From CAYJBH01 sp964368625 (GTDB lineage Bacteria; Bacillota; Clostridia; Oscillospirales; Ruminococcaceae): a stretch of 64,000 nucleotides of DNA. The DNA is taken from positions 82,537-146,536 of the forward strand of contig CAYJBH010000002.1 of the NCBI GenBank assembly GCA_964368625.1, read 5' to 3'. The notes below the pieces were generated by a model. The model had not been told where the DNA came from, did no database searches, and worked only from the letters and a program-made list of their open reading frames with translations. Below, in pieces: positions 17,670 through 27,814 of this stretch (positions are counted from its first letter, which is position 1; each line of letters begins with the position of its first letter). A program made the translations under genes and the position numbers.

Positions 17670-18601
17670 TTATAAAATTCCTCCAGTAGTGACGCAATTT
17701 TAAGTTTTGCTTCCTCTTTATATGCCTCAATGTTTAATGAATCTGAATATCTATTAAACCAACTCATCTGTCGCTTGGCATAGTTTCGTGTGGCCTGTTT
17801 AAGTTTTTGAATCCCATCGTCAAAACTACCTCTACCCTCTATATAATTAAATAGTTCTTTATATCCGATAGCTGCTGCTGCAGTTCTAAATTCTGTTCTA
17901 TTCTTATAAACATACCGAGCCTCTTCAAGCAAGCCATCGTCCTTCATTTTATCAACCCTTCTATTTATGGCATCATAAAGTTCATGGCGTTGCGGGTAAT
18001 GGCAATGGAATAACAGTCTTTGAAAAGGTGGTTGTTCCGGCATTGCTTCATCCCCTATCACCGAGAAAGGTTTTCCGGTTATCTCGCAAACATACAAAGC
18101 TCTTATAATGCGTTTGCGATTGTTTGGATGAATTTTTTCTGCCGCTACAGCATCAATATTTAATAGCCTTTCGTACAAATTTTCTGTATCAATTTTATTG
18201 AGCTGTAAAAGCACTTCGGGGCGATCTTTGCTTTCTAAAAACTCTCTTCCGTCGCATAGTGCATCAATATAAAGACCGGTTCCTCCACAGACTATAACCC
18301 TCTTACCTCTACTTAAAATATCTTCAACTATTGGTCTTGCCAGCTTAACATAATCTGCAACGCTAAAACTCTCCCAAGGCTCTGCTATATCCAGCATATG
18401 ATGGATAACTCCTTCAGTCTCACTCTCGGTAACCTTTGCGGTAGCTACATTTAAACCTTTATATATCTGCATCGAATCGGCCGATATTACCTCTGCATCT
18501 ATAAGCTTTGCTGCTGTAACAGCTAAGCTGGATTTGCCGGTAGCCGTTGCCCCGCAGATAACCACTATTTTTTTACTATGCTCTTCCAAATCTTTGTTCA
18601 A
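17666..18601 (-). CDS. miaA: tRNA dimethylallyltransferase
   Basis: 311 residues; adds the dimethylallyl group to A37 of tRNAs reading UNN codons. The P-loop is GATATGKS (17-24). ISADSMQIYKGLNVATAK and the GGTGLYIDALCDG segment are diagnostic, as is FNRYSDSLNIE near the end. MiaB, which methylthiolates the same base, is encoded upstream in the same run, so both steps of ms2i6A37 synthesis are encoded here. The start is TTG 18601 behind AGGAAGGAA, overlapping the end of mutL by 26 bases. Confidence 0.95.
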   Translation of the reverse strand: MNKDLEEHSKKIVVICGATATGKSSLAVTAAKLIDAEVISADSMQIYKGLNVATAKVTESETEGVIHHMLDIAEPWESFSVADYVKLARPIVEDILSRGKRVIVCGGTGLYIDALCDGREFLESKDRPEVLLQLNKIDTENLYERLLNIDAVAAEKIHPNNRKRIIRALYVCEITGKPFSVIGDEAMPEQPPFQRLLFHCHYPQRHELYDAINRRVDKMKDDGLLEEARYVYKNRTEFRTAAAAIGYKELFNYIEGRGSFDDGIQKLKQATRNYAKRQMSWFNRYSDSLNIEAYKEEAKLKIASLLEEFYN

Positions 18602-20483
18602 GTTCCTTCCTGCTTAAGCTAATCATTACCGGTCTACCATGTGGACAACAGGCGGGAATTCCTCCACTATAGATTTCGTTTGCTAATGCCAACAACTCAA
18701 TGTTGGTAAGTCTATCCCCTGCCTTTATTGCCGCCCTACATGCAACCGAATGATAAACCCACCGTGTTCTCTCATCCGGGGTTAAATTACCTGAATTAAG
18801 CCCGTTTGCAATTTCTTCAAGTAATTTTTCAGCATTATAGTTATCAATATCAGCCGGTAAAGAATATAATCTTAATGAATTTCCACCAAAATCTTCTATC
18901 TCAATTCCAATAGACTTTAAATAGTCTGTTTCATCAAGTAAAATTGTTTTTAAATCAGAGTCTATCTCAACCGTAATGGGTATCAATAACAATTGTTCAT
19001 CAACTTCATTTGTTCGGTGTTTAATTAGCCGTTCATATATTATTCTCTCATGTGCTGCATGTTTGTCCATCAACACCATATTATTTTCTGTCTCTAAAAT
19101 AATATAGGTAGAAAACAGCTCTCCTACCAAACGAATATTATGCTGTTGGCCATCAACTGTTAGCTGGCTAAACGAATCCTGTTCGGGTATTGCTGCATTA
19201 GCTCTATCCTCAGCTAATGTAAACTCTTGTTGTATAGTAATATTTTCAGCAACTTTTAACTCTTGTTTAACAGTTGTATTTTGAGGACTATAATCTTCGT
19301 TAAATTCTATGTTGATAGATCTTGGTGTTTGGCTATATATAAAATTATAGCTTGCTTTGGGAGATTCTGCTATGTATTCTATCTTCTCGGTTTTATCTAT
19401 ATTTCTGCTAATATCAGCTTTATCGTAGCAAACCATATGTGGTGTCAGATTTGTTGGTTGTTGCTGTATCTCCGACTCAGTAGGTTCTAGCTGTGGCATA
19501 ATAAACGCAGCCTTAACCGCTCGATAAATTGCTGAAAAAACCTTACGTTCCTCTGCAAATCTAACCTCAATTTTAGCTGGATGAACGTTAATATCAACTA
19601 ATTCGGTAGGCATGGTTAAAAAAATAAAAACAACAGGATGTTTTCCGTGCATAAAAAGCCCACTTACCGCCTGGTCAATAGCAGCATGAAATGACTTATT
19701 TTTTATATAGCGGCCATTAACATAAAAATACTGCATTGCTCTTGTAGCCTTAGCACCCTCGGAACTACTTATAAAACCGCTTATCTCATACCCTTCTTCA
19801 GAATAATGCAACGGCTTCAAATATCGGTGTGCTTCCTTTGATACAAGTGCGTTAATAGCCAGTAATCTATCCCCTCCAGCACGGCAATGTATTGCCTGTT
19901 GACCATCTCGGATAAGAGTAAAGTCTATATCTGGGTGCGCCAAAGCAATTTTTGTTACAACATCGACAACCGCATTACCTTCGGCAACGTCTTTTTTCAA
20001 AAACTTAAGCCTTGCAGGAGTATTATAAAACAATTTAGAAACGCTTATAGTTGTGCCTCTATCTCTACCGGCAGGAACTACTTCTTCGCCCAGACCTCCT
20101 ATAATTGAATAAGAAAGCGCATATTCCGAATTTTCTACCTTAGATACTATTTTAAGATCTGAAACTGCCGCTATAGAGGCTAACGCCTCCCCTCTAAAGC
20201 CCTTGGTAATAATTTTTTCAAGATCGGCATCTGATGAAATCTTGCTGGTAGCATGTGGCAAAAAAGCAGTTTTAATATATTCCGGCTCGATTCCACTTCC
20301 GTTATCCGAAACGCTAATATATTCCCTGCCGCCATTTTCTATCTCTATCTTTATCGATGTAGCGCCGGCATCTATAGAGTTTTCCACTAACTCTTTTACA
20401 ACCGAGGCTGGTCTCTCAACTACTTCACCGGCCGCAATTTTATCCCTCAAAAGCGGTGGAAGTTCTCTTATAACACCACTCAA
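18576..20483 (-). CDS. mutL: DNA mismatch repair protein MutL
   Basis: 635 residues. The GHKL ATPase domain occupies about 1-330: VVKELVENSIDAGAT, DNGSGIEPE, TKGFRGEALASI, RGTTISVSKLFYNTPARLKFLK. A poorly conserved linker (330-440) leads to the C-terminal dimerisation/endonuclease domain. The latter contains DKHAAHERIIYER, the DQHAxxER-type metal-binding motif, plus ACRAAIKAGD and CPHGRP near the end, so this is an endonuclease-type MutL. It starts at TTG 20483, overlapping the mutS stop by 4 bases (TTGA). Confidence 0.96.
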   Translation of the reverse strand: MSGVIRELPPLLRDKIAAGEVVERPASVVKELVENSIDAGATSIKIEIENGGREYISVSDNGSGIEPEYIKTAFLPHATSKISSDADLEKIITKGFRGEALASIAAVSDLKIVSKVENSEYALSYSIIGGLGEEVVPAGRDRGTTISVSKLFYNTPARLKFLKKDVAEGNAVVDVVTKIALAHPDIDFTLIRDGQQAIHCRAGGDRLLAINALVSKEAHRYLKPLHYSEEGYEISGFISSSEGAKATRAMQYFYVNGRYIKNKSFHAAIDQAVSGLFMHGKHPVVFIFLTMPTELVDINVHPAKIEVRFAEERKVFSAIYRAVKAAFIMPQLEPTESEIQQQPTNLTPHMVCYDKADISRNIDKTEKIEYIAESPKASYNFIYSQTPRSINIEFNEDYSPQNTTVKQELKVAENITIQQEFTLAEDRANAAIPEQDSFSQLTVDGQQHNIRLVGELFSTYIILETENNMVLMDKHAAHERIIYERLIKHRTNEVDEQLLLIPITVEIDSDLKTILLDETDYLKSIGIEIEDFGGNSLRLYSLPADIDNYNAEKLLEEIANGLNSGNLTPDERTRWVYHSVACRAAIKAGDRLTNIELLALANEIYSGGIPACCPHGRPVMISLSRKELEQRFGRA

Positions 20484-23101
20484 CTTCCTACCTCTTCAAC
20501 CGTCATGTTTTTTAGTTCAGACAATATCTGCCAAGCCTCAAGCGGCGAGAGTGTATCCGGCACAATTGATTTCAACTTGTTTACTACATCTTGTGTAGCA
20601 TTTTGTTTACTAGGTGATATCATATCATCAAAACCAATCTGTGTAGCCACTCCCGAGAGCGCCTCGGAGTGCTGTTCAAGGTCGATCAATATCTCACCTG
20701 CGCGCTTAATAATGGTGTCCGGTATTCCTGCAAGTTTTGCTACCTCTATTCCATAGCTATCATCTGCAGCTCGCCCTACTATTTTGCGCAGAAAGATTAA
20801 CTCATCTCCACGTTTCTTTGCAGTTATACTGTAATTTTTAACACCATAAAAAATATTCTCAAGGGTGCAAAGTTCGTGATAATGGGTTGCAAACATTGTT
20901 TTTGGCTTAAGATCATTATCGTTATCGGCTAGATATTCTACTATTGCCCTTGCTATTGCTAAACCATCAAAGGTTGATGTGCCTCTTCCAATTTCATCAA
21001 GGATTAAAAGGCTCTTTGATGTTGCCGTATGCAAAATTTGAGCCATCTCGGTCATCTCAACCATAAAGGTCGATTGCCCTGCTGAAAGATCATCAGAAGC
21101 ACCAACCCTAGTTAAGATGCTATCACACACGCCAATCTGAGCTGAAGATGCCGGAACAAAGCAACCTACCTGTGCAAGTAATACAATTAGGGCTGTCTGT
21201 CTCATATAGGTACTTTTACCTGCCATATTAGGGCCGGTTATAAGTAGTATACGGTTCTTTGCATTATCTGCTGTAACATCATTTGCAATGAATGCAGTTC
21301 GCCGTAACAATCTTTCAACAACGGGATGTCTTCCATTTTTTATTAATAGCGCTGTAGAATCATCTACCATAGGTCTTACATAGTCGTGTTGCATTGCTAC
21401 TTCAGCAAAACAACAAAGCACGTCTAGCCTCGCAATTGCAGCAGCCGTTGTACTAATTCGTGAAGCTGAATTTCCCACCCTAGTTAATAGAGCATCATAT
21501 AACTCAGATTCTAAGCTTATAAGACGTTCCTGTGCTCCCATTATTTTTACTTCTAACTCTTTTAGTTCCTCGGTGATATACCGTTCACCGTTTGTTAGTG
21601 TTTGACGTCGAACAAACCCTGGCGGAAGTTCATCAATCGAGTATTTAGGGAGTTCTACATAGTAGCCGAAAACTCTATTATAACCTATCTTTATCTTTTT
21701 AAATCCATACTCATTACGATATTTATTTTCAAGCTCGGTAAGTTTATCCTTCGCTCCTTTTGAAAGCGATCTAAGCTCATCAATCTCTTCATTAAATCCA
21801 TCTTTAATAGCATTTCCATCCCTTAAGTTTATCGGGGCCTTTTCCGAAAGGGTTTGATCAATCATCTCTTGAATATCCTTGAGATTGTCGATACATTTGT
21901 ATATTGAAATAATTTCCGGCGAGGTAAACCCTGCAACCGAAAGCTTTAATTCCGGTATTATGGTAAGTGTTGATAAAAATGCATAAAGTTCTCTCGGAGA
22001 AGAACTTTTATAGACAATCCTACTTAGTATTCTTTCCATATCGGCAATTTTAGATAGCTGTTCTCTAAGTGTTCCTCTTTCAAGAACACTATTATTAAGT
22101 TCAGTTACAGCATCTAATCTTCTGTTAATCAGTGAAGATGAAAGCAGTGGTTGCTCAAACCATAGCCTAAGTAACCGCCTACCCATAGATGTTTTTGTTA
22201 AATCTATTGTATTTAACAAACTGCCAAGACGAGATTCTCCTCTCATTGTTTGGGTTATTTCAAGATGCTTGCGTGTCATCGGTGAAATTCTCATAAAGGA
22301 TTCCACACTATACTTTTCAACATTTATCAATGCCCCGAGTCCACGCTTTTGTGTTAAGGTAAGATAGTGTATAAGCGATGCTACCGCTCCCACAGCAAGG
22401 CTACCATCAGAAAGTATAGAGTCATAACAATCATTTGGGAACTGTTTTTTTATAATATCGTTAGCAGCTTTATCAATGTATATATCGTCATCAATAATCT
22501 CTACACTACATGAAATGTTCTGTTTTATGTATTCAGTTAGGTCTTTATGTTTAAGAATTAAATCATTTGCAATAATCTCGGTAGGAGAAAAACGTGAAAT
22601 TTCGTTACAAACATCCTGCACTAAACTCTCAGAATTTAACCTACAGAGATAGATAATTCCACAGGAAACATCAGAAAAGCACAGTCCGGCATCGGTATCA
22701 TTCTCAATATAGATACTACATAAAAAATTGTTTCTATCATCACTAAGCATGGAGCTTTCAAGTGCAGTTCCCTGGGTTATTACCCTAACTACCTCCCTTT
22801 CAACCAGACCCTTTGTTGTTGATGGATCACTCGTCTGCTCACATATTGCAACCTTGAATCCAAGCTCTAAAAGTCTTGCAATATATGTTTCTGCACTATG
22901 GTATGGAACACCACACATAGGCGCTCGTTCTGAAAGCCCGCACTCTCTACCGGTGAGGGTAAGCTCAAGCTGTTTAGACACCGTTATGGCATCCTCAAAA
23001 AACATCTCATAAAAATCGCCAAGCCTAAAGAACAACACCTTGTCTTTGTGTTGTTCCTTAAGTCTCATATACTGTTGCATCATCGGTGATAGACCGGCCA
23101 T
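20480..23101 (-). CDS. mutS: DNA mismatch repair protein MutS
   Basis: 873 residues, normal MutS1 length. Mismatch-recognition domain I has the F-x-E motif in FFRLGDFYEMFFEDA near residue 30. The core, clamp and ATPase domains follow. Walker A is TGPNMAGKST (K629), then the Walker B/DEIGRGTSTFDG segment and FATHYHEL. The C-terminal dimerisation helices are present. It lies between ylbF and mutL and is translationally coupled to mutL. Confidence 0.97.
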   Translation of the reverse strand: MAGLSPMMQQYMRLKEQHKDKVLFFRLGDFYEMFFEDAITVSKQLELTLTGRECGLSERAPMCGVPYHSAETYIARLLELGFKVAICEQTSDPSTTKGLVEREVVRVITQGTALESSMLSDDRNNFLCSIYIENDTDAGLCFSDVSCGIIYLCRLNSESLVQDVCNEISRFSPTEIIANDLILKHKDLTEYIKQNISCSVEIIDDDIYIDKAANDIIKKQFPNDCYDSILSDGSLAVGAVASLIHYLTLTQKRGLGALINVEKYSVESFMRISPMTRKHLEITQTMRGESRLGSLLNTIDLTKTSMGRRLLRLWFEQPLLSSSLINRRLDAVTELNNSVLERGTLREQLSKIADMERILSRIVYKSSSPRELYAFLSTLTIIPELKLSVAGFTSPEIISIYKCIDNLKDIQEMIDQTLSEKAPINLRDGNAIKDGFNEEIDELRSLSKGAKDKLTELENKYRNEYGFKKIKIGYNRVFGYYVELPKYSIDELPPGFVRRQTLTNGERYITEELKELEVKIMGAQERLISLESELYDALLTRVGNSASRISTTAAAIARLDVLCCFAEVAMQHDYVRPMVDDSTALLIKNGRHPVVERLLRRTAFIANDVTADNAKNRILLITGPNMAGKSTYMRQTALIVLLAQVGCFVPASSAQIGVCDSILTRVGASDDLSAGQSTFMVEMTEMAQILHTATSKSLLILDEIGRGTSTFDGLAIARAIVEYLADNDNDLKPKTMFATHYHELCTLENIFYGVKNYSITAKKRGDELIFLRKIVGRAADDSYGIEVAKLAGIPDTIIKRAGEILIDLEQHSEALSGVATQIGFDDMISPSKQNATQDVVNKLKSIVPDTLSPLEAWQILSELKNMTVEEVGS

Positions 23102-23122
23102 GGTTATGCAATCCTTTCTTTA

Positions 23123-23533
23123 TTATGACCCACATCCGCTACAGCTTGAGCAGCTGCCGGCACAATCTACAGGGGGCTCTGCCGTTGCAGGATCTTCTCC
23201 TGAAACAGCAGCATTAATTACAGCCTGAACATGCGTAAGAAGAACGTCTAGCTCTTCCTTTGCTTCGTTATAGGCAACCATACCTTTATTTTCCATGATC
23301 TCGGTATAAAGATTTCGTACCGAATTATTAAGATCGGCTATCTTTGCCTTATCATCCGGCTCCCCACCAGACATCATAGCTGTTAGCTCAGCCCTAGCAG
23401 CATTAAATTTATTTACGCTATTAACCAGAGCTTCATCAGCCTCATTTTCGTTACGTATTGTATCTAATCGTAGATAAACCGGGTCTTTTTGTAATGCCTT
23501 AGCGGCTTCGATAAACATTTCTAGTGTTGTCAT
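23123..23533 (-). CDS. YlbF/YmcA (Ric)-family protein with C-terminal cysteine cluster
   Basis: 136 residues; all-helical YlbF/YmcA family (about 1-115), then a short tail with four cysteines in CAGSCSSCSGCGS. In Bacillus subtilis the related RicA, RicF and RicT form a complex that carries Fe-S clusters and assists RNase Y-dependent mRNA maturation, and ymcA is next to miaB (ymcB). The same neighbourhood is seen here (miaB upstream, mutS downstream). The cysteine tail is closer to RicF (YlbF) than to RicA. Function by family is therefore RNA processing or developmental control; not proven. Confidence 0.82.
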   Translation of the reverse strand: MTTLEMFIEAAKALQKDPVYLRLDTIRNENEADEALVNSVNKFNAARAELTAMMSGGEPDDKAKIADLNNSVRNLYTEIMENKGMVAYNEAKEELDVLLTHVQAVINAAVSGEDPATAEPPVDCAGSCSSCSGCGS

Positions 23534-23577
23534 AATAAAACTCCATTTCTTTTATATGCTTTATACCTGTATTAGGC

Positions 23578-24969
23578 TTAGTCCTCCATTATACCAGCCA
23601 AAGAAGTTGCCGTATTCCCGGTGATAAAAACCGTACACAGTTCTCCTTTTTCTGGCTTACGAGATGAAGCAGCAAACTTAACCAGTAAAAAGTTTCCGTA
23701 TCTTCCAATAAATGTGCCCTCATCCTCCTTTTCGAACAGCACCGGTATTCTACTGTCTTTAAAACGTGCCAGTGCATCTGAGGCCATCTGTTTTTGCATG
23801 GTTAATAATCTTTCCATTCGCTCGGTCTTCTTAGCACTTATGTTGTCATCAACCAGCTTAGCCGCCGGAGTACCTGGTCTCTTAGAAAATATGTAGGTAA
23901 ATAGTTGATAAAAACCTATCCTATGAACAAGGTCAATTGTCATATCAAAATCCACCTCGGTCTCACCAGGGAAACCTACAATAATGTCACTGCTTATTCC
24001 AACACCTTTTATTCTGTTTTGTGCATATGAGATAAGCTTCATATAGTCGTCGGAGGTATAACCTCTGCCCATTGCTGTGAGAATACTGTCGCTTCCTGAT
24101 TGGAACGGTATATGTAACATTCTACACATTTTAGGTTCATCTGCAATAAAGTCGATAAGCTCTCTCGTAAAGAACCTGGGGTGGGAAGACAGGAAACTTA
24201 CTATAAAATTACCCGGTATTGCGCATACCTGTTTTAGCAATCCTACAAAATCAATATCAATACTTAGCTTTCGACCATAGGCATTAACATTCTGTCCCAA
24301 TAGATTAATATGTTTTGCGCCAGCCTTAACAAGATCCTCTACTTCAGAAATAATATCTTCTGGATTTCGATTAACCTCACTACCTCTTACATATGGAACA
24401 ATGCAGTAGCTACAATGGTTATCACAGCCATACATAATGGGTACAGAGACGTTAAATTTATCGTCTCTACTAACCGATGTTCCCTCTATTATTTCTTTTA
24501 CCTCTATTTCATCTTCAGGGAATATTCTCTCCTTAGGACTTTCTAAAAAGTCGGCAAGCGTATCCACGAGATTATCCTGAAGATTAGTATCGGACACTAT
24601 ATCTACAAATGGGTAGGAGTTCTTTACCGTAACAACGTTTCTGCCGTTGGAAAACATACAACCACAAAGTATAATTATTCTCTTACTGTTCACCATCTTC
24701 AATGGCTTAAGCTCGCCAAGCCTGCTCAAAAATTTAATCTCAGCATTTTCACGAACTGCACAGCTGTTAACCAATAATAAATCAGCCTTTGTTTTATAGG
24801 TAGTCTTTGTAAACCCTATTGACTCTAGAATACCGCCCAAGCGTTCTGTGTCGCTAACATTTTGTTGACAACCGTATGTTTCGGTGTAGTAGGTAAAGGT
24901 ATCAGAGGAAAAAAAATCTTCACACAGTTCCTTTACATAATCATATTCTTCCCTTGTTGGTGAAGGCAT
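23578..24969 (-). CDS. miaB: tRNA-2-methylthio-N6-dimethylallyladenosine synthase
   Basis: 463 residues; radical SAM methylthiotransferase acting on i6A37 of tRNA. The N-terminal UPF0004 domain has its three cluster cysteines (YGCQQN, NSCAVRENAE, LCGCMF). The radical-SAM motif CDNHCSYC gives Cys182, Cys186 and Cys189, followed by VPYVRG. LLGQNVNAYG is diagnostic for MiaB. The C-terminal TRAM domain occupies about 395-460. It opens the miaB-ylbF-mutS-mutL-miaA run and is 25 bases after the uvrA stop. Confidence 0.96.
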   Translation of the reverse strand: MPSPTREEYDYVKELCEDFFSSDTFTYYTETYGCQQNVSDTERLGGILESIGFTKTTYKTKADLLLVNSCAVRENAEIKFLSRLGELKPLKMVNSKRIIILCGCMFSNGRNVVTVKNSYPFVDIVSDTNLQDNLVDTLADFLESPKERIFPEDEIEVKEIIEGTSVSRDDKFNVSVPIMYGCDNHCSYCIVPYVRGSEVNRNPEDIISEVEDLVKAGAKHINLLGQNVNAYGRKLSIDIDFVGLLKQVCAIPGNFIVSFLSSHPRFFTRELIDFIADEPKMCRMLHIPFQSGSDSILTAMGRGYTSDDYMKLISYAQNRIKGVGISSDIIVGFPGETEVDFDMTIDLVHRIGFYQLFTYIFSKRPGTPAAKLVDDNISAKKTERMERLLTMQKQMASDALARFKDSRIPVLFEKEDEGTFIGRYGNFLLVKFAASSRKPEKGELCTVFITGNTATSLAGIMED

Positions 24970-24994
24970 AATAAACTCCTTTCAATTATATTTC

Positions 24995-27814
24995 CTATAA
25001 ATGTTTTTTTAGATAATACCCGGTAAATGAAGCCTCGTTTTCAGCGATTTGTTCTGGGGTTCCTGTGGCAAGAACTTCACCTCCGGCGCTACCACCTTCA
25101 GGCCCCATATCTATAATATAATCCGCTGTCTTAATAATGTCAAGGTTATGTTCAATAACAACTACAGTATTTCCCATATCCACCAACTTAGAAAGCACCT
25201 TAACGAGCTTATGAACATCGGCTACATGTAGGCCGGTAGTAGGTTCATCAAGAATATAAATGGTGCTCCCGGTAGCCCTTTTAGCTAGCTCTAAAGCAAG
25301 TTTAACACGCTGTGCCTCACCACCGGACAATGTTGTAGCCGATTGACCCAAGGTAATATAGCCAAGCCCTACATCACTTAATGTTTTTAGCTTTCTGTGT
25401 ATCTTTGGTATCGGTTCAAAAAACAGTAATGCATCATCAACGGTTAAAGCCAAAACATCCGCAATTGTTTTACCTTTATAATGAACTTCTAAGGTTTCAC
25501 GATTGTATCTTTTTCCTTTACATACCTCACAAGGAACATATATATCCGGTAAAAAGTGCATCTCAATCCTAATTATGCCATCACCTTCACATGATTCACA
25601 TCTTCCACCTCTTACATTAAACGAAAATCTACCGGTGGCATAGCCTCTCATTTTTGCTTCAGGTGTAGATGCAAAAATTTCACGAATGTCGGTAAATACC
25701 CCTGTATATGTTGCTGGATTAGAACGGGGGGTTCTGCCAATCGGAGATTGGTCGATACCTATTACCTTATCAAGATTTTCTTGGCCAACCATTTCTTGGT
25801 GTGATCCCGGATGCATCCTTGCTCCGTTAAGCTCTGCTGCCAATCTTTTATAAAGTATCTCATTAATTAATGATGACTTACCACTACCACTAACCCCGGT
25901 AATACATGTTAAAACCCCTAGCGGTAATTCTACGTTTACATTTTTTAGATTATTCTGCGTAGCACCCAGAATCTTTAAAACATTACCATTTCCTTTTTTT
26001 CTTTCGGTAGGCACAGGTATCTTTTTCTTACCTGATAAATATTGTCCGGTAATAGATTTTTTTACCTTAATTATATCTTTTACGCTACCCTGTGCAACTA
26101 TTTCACCACCGTGTCGGCCGGCACCAGGACCAATGTCAACCACGTAATCTGCGCTCTTTATTGTATCCTCATCATGCTCTACAACAATTAAAGTGTTCCC
26201 CAAATCTCTTAGTCTTTTTAGGGTAGCTATTAACTTTTCATTATCACGCTGGTGCAGACCAATACTTGGTTCATCGAGAATGTACAGAACTCCCATTAGT
26301 GATGAACCTATCTGAGTTGCCAGCCTTATTCGCTGGCTCTCGCCACCTGAAAGTGTTGCTGCACTTCTGGAAAGTGTAAGATATTGTAATCCAACGCTTC
26401 GTAAAAATGATAATCTTTCTAAAATTTCTTTTAATATTCTCTCACCAATCATCATGTCACGACCACTAAGCTTTAGGTTTTCTATAAAATCAGCAGCTTC
26501 AGCTACCGACATTGCCGTAAAATGGCTAATATTTATATCTCCAACCGTCACTGCAAGACTTATGGGTTTAAGACGTTCACCATGGCAATCCGGACATGGT
26601 ATATCTGTCATTATGGATGCAATTTCATCCCTCATCCATTCACTGCCGGTTTCCTTAAATCGGCGTTCAAGGTTATTTACTATACCTTCAAAGCTGCTTT
26701 TGTATTCGCCCTTTGCATACTCGCTCTGACGGGTAAGGGTAATCCTCTCACCATCGGTTCCATATAACAAAACATCTATTATCTTTTTGGGCAGGTTCTT
26801 CACCGGCGTTTTAAGTGAAAACTTATATCTTTTTGCCAGTGCCTTAAAATACATCTCGGCGATTGTGCCCTCACCGTAACCCCAACCGCTTGCCTTAACC
26901 GCACCTTCGGCTATTGAAAGGTTTTTGTTTGGAAAAATCAGTTCGGGATCAACCCTTAAAAATGTTCCTAACCCGGTACATTTTTCACATGCACCATAAG
27001 GGTTATTAAATGAAAACATTCTAGGAGAAAGTTCTTCAAGCCCAATACCATGTTCCGGACACGCATAGCTACCCGAAAATGTCATCTCCTCGCCATCAAT
27101 AACATCAATAACAACATTCGACCCTGTTAAGTTTAATGCAGTTTCTATTGAGTCTGCAAGCCTTGTTCTAACCTCATCGTTAATAACAAGCCTGTCTACA
27201 ACTATCTCGATAGAGTGTTTAAAGTTCTTATCAATTTCGATTGGTTCAGAAAGGTCGTAGATAATCCCATCCACCCTTGCTCGAACATAACCCGAGCGTT
27301 GAGCAGCTTCAAGTTCCTTATGGTAACTCCCCTTTCGCCCTCTTACTATCGGTGCCAATATCTGAAATTTGGTACCTTCTTCAAGCTTTAAAACACTATC
27401 AACCATCTGATCTACCGTTTGCTGAGCAATAACCCTCCCACAGATAGGGCAATGCGGGCAACCTATACGGGCAAACAGCAATCTAAGATAATCGTAAATT
27501 TCGGTAACAGTACCCACGGTTGAACGTGGATTTCTGGATGTAGTTTTCTGATCAATCGATATAGCTGGCGATAGTCCTTCAATGCTATCAACATCTGGTT
27601 TCTCCATCTGCCCCAAAAATTGCCTTGCATAGGATGACAAGCTCTCAACATAACGACGTTGTCCATCTGCATATATGGTATCAAACGCAAGAGAAGACTT
27701 TCCGCTACCTGAAAGACCAGTCATAACAATTAAGCTGTCTCTTGGTAATGTTATGTCAACATTTTTAAGGTTATGCTCCCTTGCTCCCTTTATAATTATG
27801 CTATCATTTTTCAA
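24995..27814 (-). CDS. uvrA: UvrABC system protein A
   Basis: 939 residues, normal length for the damage-recognition ATPase of nucleotide excision repair. There are two ABC modules: Walker A GLSGSGKSSLAFDT near residue 32 and GVSGSGKSSL near 640. Zinc fingers are visible as CPxCG-type (GCPHCPICGR; CESCEGDG with CEVCKGKRYN). Both signature motifs (TLSGGESQRI and TLSGGEAQRV) are intact. It starts at TTG 27814 behind AAGGAAAA, overlapping uvrB by 11 bases. Confidence 0.98.
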   Translation of the reverse strand: MKNDSIIIKGAREHNLKNVDITLPRDSLIVMTGLSGSGKSSLAFDTIYADGQRRYVESLSSYARQFLGQMEKPDVDSIEGLSPAISIDQKTTSRNPRSTVGTVTEIYDYLRLLFARIGCPHCPICGRVIAQQTVDQMVDSVLKLEEGTKFQILAPIVRGRKGSYHKELEAAQRSGYVRARVDGIIYDLSEPIEIDKNFKHSIEIVVDRLVINDEVRTRLADSIETALNLTGSNVVIDVIDGEEMTFSGSYACPEHGIGLEELSPRMFSFNNPYGACEKCTGLGTFLRVDPELIFPNKNLSIAEGAVKASGWGYGEGTIAEMYFKALAKRYKFSLKTPVKNLPKKIIDVLLYGTDGERITLTRQSEYAKGEYKSSFEGIVNNLERRFKETGSEWMRDEIASIMTDIPCPDCHGERLKPISLAVTVGDINISHFTAMSVAEAADFIENLKLSGRDMMIGERILKEILERLSFLRSVGLQYLTLSRSAATLSGGESQRIRLATQIGSSLMGVLYILDEPSIGLHQRDNEKLIATLKRLRDLGNTLIVVEHDEDTIKSADYVVDIGPGAGRHGGEIVAQGSVKDIIKVKKSITGQYLSGKKKIPVPTERKKGNGNVLKILGATQNNLKNVNVELPLGVLTCITGVSGSGKSSLINEILYKRLAAELNGARMHPGSHQEMVGQENLDKVIGIDQSPIGRTPRSNPATYTGVFTDIREIFASTPEAKMRGYATGRFSFNVRGGRCESCEGDGIIRIEMHFLPDIYVPCEVCKGKRYNRETLEVHYKGKTIADVLALTVDDALLFFEPIPKIHRKLKTLSDVGLGYITLGQSATTLSGGEAQRVKLALELAKRATGSTIYILDEPTTGLHVADVHKLVKVLSKLVDMGNTVVVIEHNLDIIKTADYIIDMGPEGGSAGGEVLATGTPEQIAENEASFTGYYLKKHL

